Of a stretch of DNA of 19,759 bases, positions 14,433 through 19,759 are shown piece by piece. The notes beneath the pieces were generated by a model. That model made no database searches and had not been told where the DNA came from. It was given only the letters and a program-made list of their open reading frames with translations. The position numbers and the translations under genes are program-made. Source of the DNA: Bacteroidales bacterium (GTDB taxonomy: Bacteria; Bacteroidota; Bacteroidia; Bacteroidales; B18-G4); the NCBI GenBank assembly GCA_030618905.1, contig JAUXCL010000017.1, positions 1-19,759 on the forward strand. The letters are read 5' to 3'. How positions within the stretch are numbered: the first letter of the stretch is position 1; the number at the start of each line of letters is the position of its first letter.

Positions 14433-16406
14433 TCAAAATTTTTCAATACCATCCCAGTCTTCAGGCGACCCGGTCTGGATAAACTGTTTGCAACGGGCGA
14501 TATACCTCGAAGCTGCCTTGTCGCCAGGGTTGATCTTGAGTACTTCCCTGAATGACTTAACGGCATCCTCGAATTGTTTGTCCTTAAATTGCTGTATGGC
14601 TTTGCTGAATGTCTGCTTGGATTTGATCTTTAAGTTCTTAACTTCTTCATTTTCCCCATCCAGGATCTCGAAGATATAAATGGCTTTTTTCTTGCCTTTA
14701 ACCTGTACAATATCCAGGAACCGGTATTGGTAGTTTGTGGGATCATTGATTTTAATCAGGGTGTCTTCTGAGATTACGATGGAAGCCCCATAAATCTTGG
14801 TTAAGCCTTCCAATCTTGAAGTCAGGTTGACAGCATCCGATATTACCGTCCCGTCCATTCGACCTTCACCGCCCACAACACCAAGCATCAACTTTCCGGT
14901 ATGAATCCCAATTCCAGTGCTAACCGGGGGCTGTCCAAACTGGGAGATGATATGATTGAACTCTGTCAGTTTGATCTTCATTTCTATTGCGGCGTTTATT
15001 GCATCCTCAGCATTATCCGGGAATAATGCCATGATACTGTCACCAATGAATTTATCAATAAACCCATTATTGTTTCTGATAACCGGCTCCATATATCCCA
15101 GGTAATTATTCAGGAAATCAAAATTTTCTTTGGGGGTCATCTGTTCTGAAATCATTGTGAAATCCCTGATGTCGGTAAACAGGATACTCATATCCTTTTG
15201 TACCTGGTCGCCAAGCTTAATCTCAGAGATACTCTCTTTTCCAAGAAAATCAAGAAACTGCCTGGGCACAAAACGGGCATTTGCTTCATTGATCCTTGAG
15301 ATGTTGATGATATACTCCTTTAGCTTAAGCGACATGTCATTATAACCTTCGGTAAGTTCTCCAATCTCATCATTCATCCTGACGATGCTGAGGTTATCCA
15401 TCTCTCCGCGTCCTGTACGTTGCATGTTTCCGAGGAGTTCCCTGACCGGGTAAACAATATCGATGGTCGTCCACCGGATAAAAAAGAGGAGATAGATCAG
15501 GGCTGTGAAAATGCCGGTAAAGATGCCACCGAACATCATCATGCTGTCAAATACATTGACATAGAATAAACCAGGAAGCTGGTTCTGGATGTCACCACCA
15601 AAATACAATGCATATTTACCGATCAGAATTTGAAGCTGATCATCACTCAGGTTTTCAATGCCCAGGTCTTTTACACTGGATGTGCTGATGAATAAATAAA
15701 AGACAACAATCATCAGGGGCATCAGGGAAGTCATCGCACTTGATACCCATAAACGGTTCCTGATTTTTCCTTCTTTAAATGTGGACAGCCTCTTGACCAA
15801 TTCATCCTTAGTGTAGACAAATTCAATATAGCGGATGTGCACCCTGTGCTTTTGCCAATAATAAACGAACAGTGTACTTAAGAGGGCTGACACAAAGGTG
15901 ATGAAGAAAAACTGCTCATAAAACTTCTGTGTTATTTCATTAAATTCCCCTTGGATGAATAGTTTATAGGCCATATAGCTCAGTATGACTCCAAAACTAA
16001 GGAAAAGTATCCCGGAATAGATCAAGGGCGTCCTGATGAGAAACTTTCTGCAAAACTTATAAAGCTTATCCGGAATTTTTTGATGCTTTCGCTTTTTTCG
16101 AAAGTAGATCTTAAATGGCAGGCTAAATGCGAATCCGAGGATGTAGCTGAAAAGAAGCAGCTTGAGCAAAAGATAAATAGTCCCACCAAAATCCCATTCA
16201 TTAGCTGCTTCACCAGGCTGGATTACAGGATCTTCAACAATGGCAGTAATGGTATCCACATTAGTATTTTCCACCCACATCGGCCCGTATTTAAACAGGA
16301 GAATGCTGGAAACCGGCATGACGAGAAAGAAATATATAAAAGTCGCAAAGAAGTAGATCCTTAAGCCAAAAAATCTTGGTACTTTACTCTTTATCTTGCT
16401 ACCCAT
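14433..16406 (-). CDS. membrane HAMP class III adenylate/guanylate cyclase with C-terminal TPR-like tail
   Basis: The 657-residue protein has six hydrophobic helices at about 12-38, 77-97, 125-147, 167-187, 219-241 and 290-312, then HAMP at about 311-368 (PVRELL, then DEIGELTEGYNDM) and a class III cyclase domain at about 400-585. Catalytic residues are present: metal ligands Asp412 (FTDIRDF) and Asp456 (DKFIGDS), purine-contacting Lys452, and Asn527 and Arg531 in SDAVNLTSRLE. The complete set in one chain suggests an active homodimer. Lys452 argues for ATP and hence cAMP, but guanylate activity is not excluded. The tail (598-657) contains one TPR-like hairpin (FEDAVKSFREVLKINPGDK) and ends SPEDWDGIEKF, an ending I recall from other bacterial cyclases. 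The membrane part resembles no sensor I can name. It begins 71 bases after the gamma subunit gene, across a repeat patch. Confidence 0.95.
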   Translation of the reverse strand: MGSKIKSKVPRFFGLRIYFFATFIYFFLVMPVSSILLFKYGPMWVENTNVDTITAIVEDPVIQPGEAANEWDFGGTIYLLLKLLLFSYILGFAFSLPFKIYFRKKRKHQKIPDKLYKFCRKFLIRTPLIYSGILFLSFGVILSYMAYKLFIQGEFNEITQKFYEQFFFITFVSALLSTLFVYYWQKHRVHIRYIEFVYTKDELVKRLSTFKEGKIRNRLWVSSAMTSLMPLMIVVFYLFISTSSVKDLGIENLSDDQLQILIGKYALYFGGDIQNQLPGLFYVNVFDSMMMFGGIFTGIFTALIYLLFFIRWTTIDIVYPVRELLGNMQRTGRGEMDNLSIVRMNDEIGELTEGYNDMSLKLKEYIINISRINEANARFVPRQFLDFLGKESISEIKLGDQVQKDMSILFTDIRDFTMISEQMTPKENFDFLNNYLGYMEPVIRNNNGFIDKFIGDSIMALFPDNAEDAINAAIEMKIKLTEFNHIISQFGQPPVSTGIGIHTGKLMLGVVGGEGRMDGTVISDAVNLTSRLEGLTKIYGASIVISEDTLIKINDPTNYQYRFLDIVQVKGKKKAIYIFEILDGENEEVKNLKIKSKQTFSKAIQQFKDKQFEDAVKSFREVLKINPGDKAASRYIARCKQFIQTGSPEDWDGIEKF

Positions 16407-16423
16407 ATAATACTTGCTTTCAT

Positions 16424-16489
16424 TTCACTCTTCCCCCCCCTCTGGCGGGATGTCATTCGACTTCGTCTCGCTCCACTTCACTCTTCCCC
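16424..16489. repeat. GC-rich repeat patch B between the cyclase and gamma-subunit genes
   Basis: The 13-base sequence TTCACTCTTCCCC occurs twice in direct orientation (16424-16436 and 16477-16489), 53 bases apart. Between and overlapping them are a run of eight C (16433-16440) and an imperfect palindrome CCCCCC-TCT-GGCGGG (16435-16449, five of six pairs). The second direct repeat covers the stop codon of the gamma-subunit gene. Layout and motifs resemble patch A at 321-387 (GGCGGG-type palindrome next to TTCACC units at a gene 3' end). A dispersed intergenic repeat family is the likely explanation. Confidence 0.5.
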
Positions 16490-17032
16490 TTTCACCGGCC
16501 TAATGATCTCCAGTCCACGCATTATCGCCTTCTCATTATCCGGGATCATGTGGTGGTAACGATTTGGCAAGGATTTTTTCAGACCCAGGATCACATTTTC
16601 GAGGTCCACAATGGGTTTTACTTTCAGATACCCGCCCAGAACGATCATGTTGAATGTCTTGGTAAGTCCCATTTTTGTAGCCTCATCATTGGCGTCGATA
16701 CGGAAAATATCAATGTCTGTTCTTTCCGGATGCCTGTTGATGCCATTCCCATCATAAATAAGTGTTCCGCCAACTTTAACCATGGATTCGAATTTGTCCA
16801 TAGACTGCTGATTCAGGATAATGGCGGTATCGTATTCGGTAAGTATCGGTGAGCTTATCCTTTCGTCGCTGAGGATCACTGTAACATTGGCGGTCCCACC
16901 CCTCATTTCTGGTCCGTAAGAAGGCATCCAGCTTACTTCCTGGTTTTGCATGATGCCTGAATAGGCGAGTATTTTGCCCATGGAGAGCACGCCCTGGCCA
17001 CCAAACCCTGCAATAATTATCTCTTCTGTCAT
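16478..17032 (-). CDS. 2-oxoacid:ferredoxin oxidoreductase, gamma subunit
   Basis: The 184-residue protein opens with the family signature IIIAGFGGQGVLSMGKILA (5-23), followed by SWMPSYGPEMRGGTANV (34-50), both typical of the gamma subunit (KorC/PorG type) of multi-subunit 2-oxoacid:ferredoxin oxidoreductases. With the alpha, beta and delta chains it couples oxidative decarboxylation of a 2-oxo acid with CoA to ferredoxin reduction. It is the last gene of the four-gene run, 22 bases after the beta-subunit gene. Its last codons (RPVKGEE) are encoded inside repeat patch B, so the tail is probably specific to this genome. Confidence 0.93.
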   Translation of the reverse strand: MTEEIIIAGFGGQGVLSMGKILAYSGIMQNQEVSWMPSYGPEMRGGTANVTVILSDERISSPILTEYDTAIILNQQSMDKFESMVKVGGTLIYDGNGINRHPERTDIDIFRIDANDEATKMGLTKTFNMIVLGGYLKVKPIVDLENVILGLKKSLPNRYHHMIPDNEKAIMRGLEIIRPVKGEE

Positions 17033-17054
17033 AATTGAACTGTTTATCTAATCA

Positions 17055-17843
17055 TTACTTAAGCAACTTACCATCCACTTTGATATCTCCCATAGGATAA
17101 AAAGGGAACATGTTCTCAACCATCCATTGGTTGGATTGCACCGGGGTCATCTTCCATCCTGAGTTGCAATTGGAAACAATTTCTACAAGGCAGGTTCCTG
17201 TTTTGTTTGCCATCTGATAATCAAATGCTTTCCGTATGGCTTTTTTTGCCTTCCTGACGGCTGCGGGGGAATGGACTGCCTGCCGGGTTACATAATGAGT
17301 GCCTGGCAATTCGGCAACCAGCTCTGTTATTTTCAAAGGGTTACCCATCGTTAGCACATCTCTTCCATAAGGGCTGGTTGATGATTTCATGCCAGGAAGT
17401 GTAGTTGGAGCCATCTGTCCACCTGTCATTCCATAAATTCCATTATTAATAAAGATGATCAGGAAATTTTCACCACGGTTGCAGGCATGGATAGTTTCTG
17501 CAGTACCAATTGCTGCAAGGTCGCCGTCACCCTGGTAAGTAAAAATAGCTTTGTCGGGCCATGTCCTTTTAATGCCTGTGGCAAGGGCAGGAGCCCTTCC
17601 GTGGGCAGCCTGCTGCATATCGATATTCATGAATTCATAGGCCAATACTGAACAGCCCACCGGGGCAACGCCAATAGTGTCTTCCTGAATTCCCATTTCG
17701 TCGACTACTTCCATAGTGATGCGATGGGCTGTACCATGACCACAGCCAGGACAATAGCTGAGTACCTTATCCCGCATGAGGCCGGTTTTCTTGTATACCA
17801 GGTTTTTTTCCCGGACAATTTCTTTTGCTAATTCATCGCGCAT
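17055..17843 (-). CDS. 2-oxoacid:ferredoxin oxidoreductase, beta (thiamine diphosphate) subunit
   Basis: The 262-residue protein carries the thiamine diphosphate/Mg site: GDGDLAAIG (105-113) followed by NNGIYGMTGGQ (133-143). CPGCGHG (Cys31, Cys34), Cys64 (PVGCSV) and a later cysteine in SNCNSGW are placed as expected for the proximal [4Fe-4S] cluster of this subunit. Its length matches the KorB/VorA-type separate beta chain. It lies three bases after the alpha gene stop. Substrate choice (2-oxoglutarate versus branched-chain 2-oxo acids) is not settled by these motifs. Confidence 0.95.
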   Translation of the reverse strand: MRDELAKEIVREKNLVYKKTGLMRDKVLSYCPGCGHGTAHRITMEVVDEMGIQEDTIGVAPVGCSVLAYEFMNIDMQQAAHGRAPALATGIKRTWPDKAIFTYQGDGDLAAIGTAETIHACNRGENFLIIFINNGIYGMTGGQMAPTTLPGMKSSTSPYGRDVLTMGNPLKITELVAELPGTHYVTRQAVHSPAAVRKAKKAIRKAFDYQMANKTGTCLVEIVSNCNSGWKMTPVQSNQWMVENMFPFYPMGDIKVDGKLLK

Positions 17844-17846
17844 GCT

Positions 17847-18929
17847 TTATCCTCCTATAAATTTATTTTCCAGAACCTCCAGTACTTCGGCCGGGGAGTG
17901 TATAATGCCACCCATCCTGCCATAATGCTCAACCCTGACTTTTCCTTCGACAGCAAGTTTTACATCTTCAACCATTTGTCCTGCACTCATTTCCAGGCTA
18001 ATTATTCCTTTTACCTGGTCAGTATATTTTTTTACCTGCTCCACAGGGAAGGGGTACAAGGTGATCGGACGAAGTAAACCAATCCTGATCCCTTTTTCTT
18101 TTCCCAGCTTAATTGTTTTCTGAGCTATCCTTGCACTGGAACCATAGGCAACAATTAGATAATCTGCTTCGTCACATTCAATTTCCTCGTATCGTACTTC
18201 GTTGGCGCAGATTTCCCTGTATTTGGCCTGCAATTTTTCATTGTGCTTTTCCTGGCAGGATGGATCAAGGTTCAGTGAAGTAATCACGTTTCTGTCGCGA
18301 TTAGGTTTCTTGCCTGTTGTAGCCCATGGGGCATTTGTTTCGATCTCTTCTTCTGTCCACCGTGGGATAGCGTCGAAAAGTTCTACCTTTTCCATCATCT
18401 GCCCGATCAATCCATCAGAAAGGATCAGTACCGGTGTACGGTATTTGAAAGCAAGGGCGAATGACAGCGGGATGAAATCCGCCATTTCCTGAACAGATGC
18501 CGGGGCAAGTACTATCGTATGGTAATCACCATGGCCGCCACCCTTGGTAGCCTGGAAATAGTCGGCCTGGGAAGGTTGTATGGTGCCCAGGCCGGGTCCA
18601 CCCCTCACCACATTCAGTACGACACAGGGTAATTCAGCACCGGCAAGGTAAGAAAAGCCTTCCATCATGAGGCTAATTCCGGGACTGGATGATGAAGTCA
18701 TGACCTTTTTCCCGGTTCCGGCAGCTCCATATATCATATTAATGGATGCCACTTCGCTTTCCGCCTGTAAAACAACCATGCCTGTTCTTTCCTCAGGTTT
18801 GGCCGCTGTCAGGTATTCAATGACTTCCGATTGGGGAGTGATCGGGTATCCGAAATAGGCATCAACACCTGCCCGGATTGCCGCTTCAGCAATCGCTTCA
18901 TTACCTTTCATTAATTTCAGTTCGCCCAT
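17847..18929 (-). CDS. 2-oxoacid:ferredoxin oxidoreductase, alpha subunit (VorB/KorA type)
   Basis: The 360-residue protein begins LMKGNEAIAEAAIRAGVDA, then FGYPITPQSE (26-35), MTSSSSPGISLM (77-88) and RGGPGLGTIQPSQADYFQ (109-126), the conserved blocks of the alpha chain that binds the 2-oxo acid and positions CoA. From memory the N-terminal block is closest to proteins annotated VorB (2-ketoisovalerate ferredoxin oxidoreductase), but such annotations are often loose and 2-oxoglutarate is equally possible. The separate alpha, beta and gamma chains exclude the fused pyruvate enzyme typical of clostridia. The gene starts 24 bases after the delta (ferredoxin) gene. Confidence 0.93.
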   Translation of the reverse strand: MGELKLMKGNEAIAEAAIRAGVDAYFGYPITPQSEVIEYLTAAKPEERTGMVVLQAESEVASINMIYGAAGTGKKVMTSSSSPGISLMMEGFSYLAGAELPCVVLNVVRGGPGLGTIQPSQADYFQATKGGGHGDYHTIVLAPASVQEMADFIPLSFALAFKYRTPVLILSDGLIGQMMEKVELFDAIPRWTEEEIETNAPWATTGKKPNRDRNVITSLNLDPSCQEKHNEKLQAKYREICANEVRYEEIECDEADYLIVAYGSSARIAQKTIKLGKEKGIRIGLLRPITLYPFPVEQVKKYTDQVKGIISLEMSAGQMVEDVKLAVEGKVRVEHYGRMGGIIHSPAEVLEVLENKFIGG

Positions 18930-18953
18930 TATTCAGCAATTTTTTATTTAATA

Positions 18954-19184
18954 TTAAGCATCCACTTTGATTCTATAAACAGTAATCACACCATCGGGAC
19001 AAACGACAGCGCAGTTTGTGCATCCGGTACAGGCATCGGCGTTGGCCATATATGCATAATGGTATCCTTTAGCATTAACCTCTGTAGCGAGGTCAATAAC
19101 TTCTGTAGGACAAGCACCGACACATACAGCACAACCCTTACATCGTTCAACATCAACAACAATCCTTCCTTTAACTTTTGCCAT
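18954..19184 (-). CDS. 2-oxoacid:ferredoxin oxidoreductase, delta subunit (2[4Fe-4S] ferredoxin)
   Basis: The 76-residue protein has two complete CxxCxxCxxxCP motifs: Cys15, 18, 21, 25 and Cys52, 55, 58, 62, each followed by proline, the standard bacterial dicluster ferredoxin pattern. It passes electrons from the catalytic subunits to external ferredoxin. The order delta-alpha-beta-gamma with small gaps (24, 3 and 22 bases) indicates one operon whose first gene is this one. I see no clear TAnnTTTG element in its 134-base upstream region, which does hold an AT hairpin and three CAGGTG hexamers. Confidence 0.95.
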   Translation of the reverse strand: MAKVKGRIVVDVERCKGCAVCVGACPTEVIDLATEVNAKGYHYAYMANADACTGCTNCAVVCPDGVITVYRIKVDA

Positions 19185-19225
19185 TTTTATAGGGTTAAAA
19201 AGACATTATTAAATCTAAGTTCAAA

Positions 19226-19288
19226 CAGGTGTACGAAATTACAATTTTATATTAAATCAGGTGCGTGTACCCACTATATTTTCAGGTG
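19226..19288. repeat. three direct CAGGTG hexamers upstream of the ferredoxin operon
   Basis: CAGGTG occurs at 19226-19231, 19258-19263 and 19283-19288 (spacings 32 and 25). The first two are extended by similar bases (TGTAC follows, with a CG insertion in the second). Three copies of one hexamer on one strand in about 60 bases is unexpected by chance, and the position fits a regulator site for the oxidoreductase operon. Function is inference. Confidence 0.3.
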
Positions 19289-19294
19289 AGTCAA

Positions 19295-19319
19295 ATAATT
19301 TATAACTGATATAAATTAT
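19295..19319 (-). terminator. perfect AT-only hairpin at the end of the aminotransferase gene
   Basis: ATAATTTATA (19295-19304) and TATAAATTAT (19310-19319) form a perfect ten-pair stem around the loop ACTGA. The right arm touches the stop codon of the aminotransferase gene. Only A-T pairs and only a short T-run (TTTG) follow, so it would be a weak terminator. It could instead be a processing or regulatory stem in a shared transcript. Confidence 0.4.
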
Positions 19320-19759
19320 CAGGAAATGGGGTGATCTTTGTGGAACTTTTTCAAGCGTTGCTCAAGATCGGGGAATTGTGCTCGCCGGACAAGTGAAACA
19401 CATGCCCTGATACCTTCCAGACGCTCACTACCGGTGATGGCAAGAGAAATGGCGCTGATACCGTAGTATATCATCGCATTGAGCAATTCTTCTCCGCTAA
19501 GGCCGGGATAAGCAAAAGTGAAATAAAAGCCATCTGCTATGGGTTCGCCCTCATCCTTGTCATAAACAATCGTAAAACCATTATCGAGAAACATTTTCTT
19601 CATGATCTTAGCTTTCTCTCCGTATTCCTTTACCACTTCGATAAAATTGAAATCACCGTCATTGACAGCTTTTAAAATTGCCGCAAGTGCATATTGGGCA
19701 GAATGTGCTGTTCCGGAGCTTAAGGCATAAACAGAGCCAAAGATCATGGCTTTCCCGAA
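19319..19759 (-). CDS. C-terminal part of a PLP-dependent aminotransferase (class I/II), cut by the window edge
   Basis: The frame is open to the right edge (first visible residues FGKAMIFGSVYALSSG), so the 5' part, including the PLP lysine and the large domain, is outside the window. An ATG at 19747 is internal, not the start. About 146 residues are visible: the small domain of fold-type I aminotransferases, with LSGEELLNAMIYYGISAISL and GIRACVSLV, where the arginine is placed to bind the substrate carboxylate. It is on the same strand as, and 134 bases upstream of, the ferredoxin subunit gene. An amino-acid to 2-oxo-acid step feeding the oxidoreductase would make biochemical sense. The substrate is not readable. 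Confidence 0.8.
   Translation of the reverse strand, partial: FGKAMIFGSVYALSSGTAHSAQYALAAILKAVNDGDFNFIEVVKEYGEKAKIMKKMFLDNGFTIVYDKDEGEPIADGFYFTFAYPGLSGEELLNAMIYYGISAISLAITGSERLEGIRACVSLVRRAQFPDLEQRLKKFHKDHPIS

Noticed and set aside
16376..16852. 158-residue plus-strand open frame
   Set aside because: It runs through the repeat patch and antisense to the gamma subunit; its start region is translated low-complexity sequence.
19319..19747. a complete short aminotransferase starting at 19747
   Set aside because: The frame continues upstream to the window edge with sensible residues and the visible part is only the small C-terminal domain, so the gene is cut by the window, not naturally short.
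1..19759. CRISPR arrays, tRNA/rRNA genes, insertion sequences, phage or toxin-antitoxin genes
   Set aside because: I looked for regular repeat-spacer arrays, tRNA-like cloverleaf segments, transposase motifs and small paired genes on both strands and saw none.

Overview
The window looks like chromosomal DNA of an anaerobic or facultative member of the Bacteroidota, probably a Bacteroidales-like lineage. The reasons are a moderately AT-rich base composition, weak or absent Shine-Dalgarno sequences, several upstream matches to the Bacteroidota -7 promoter element TAnnTTTG, a head-GIN (DUF2807) and DUF4097-type pair behind an ECF sigma factor, and a four-subunit 2-oxoacid:ferredoxin oxidoreductase. 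It reads as ordinary core plus signalling chromosome. I found no transposase, integrase, phage gene, CRISPR array, tRNA or rRNA.

Layout. 1-362 holds the start of a gene leaving the left edge (reading leftward from 62), its probable promoter and an imperfect palindrome, then a GC-rich repeat element. 363-3167 (minus) is a tightly overlapping three-gene unit transcribed as membrane methyltransferase, EamA exporter, lysine-6-dehydrogenase-like oxidoreductase. 3261-6270 (plus) is an ECF sigma factor, a probable one-TM anti-sigma protein, and two exported proteins built from regular 17-21-residue repeats. 6267-10785 (minus) runs usp, GT-C glycosyltransferase, ligA. 10915-12855 (plus) is a membrane dCache-HAMP-PPM (SpoIIE/RsbU-like) phosphatase between two paralogous tandem-domain universal stress proteins (9919-10785 and 12860-13702, both minus). 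13782-16406 (minus) is a six-TM HAMP class III nucleotidyl cyclase followed by an HD-domain phosphohydrolase. 16478-19184 (minus) is the ferredoxin-type delta, alpha, beta and gamma subunits of a 2-oxoacid:ferredoxin oxidoreductase. At the right edge lies the C-terminal part of a PLP aminotransferase.

How the parts fit. The right end resembles an amino-acid fermentation unit: the aminotransferase would make a 2-oxo acid, which the ferredoxin-dependent enzyme converts to an acyl-CoA and reduced ferredoxin. The middle is dense in signalling genes (stress proteins, PP2C phosphatase, cyclase, HD hydrolase) without the usual RsbV/RsbW partners in view. The sigma cassette looks like a self-contained envelope-response operon. 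Two related GC-rich palindromic patches (about 321-387 and 16424-16489) sit exactly at gene 3' ends and appear to supply the last codons of the genes they abut.
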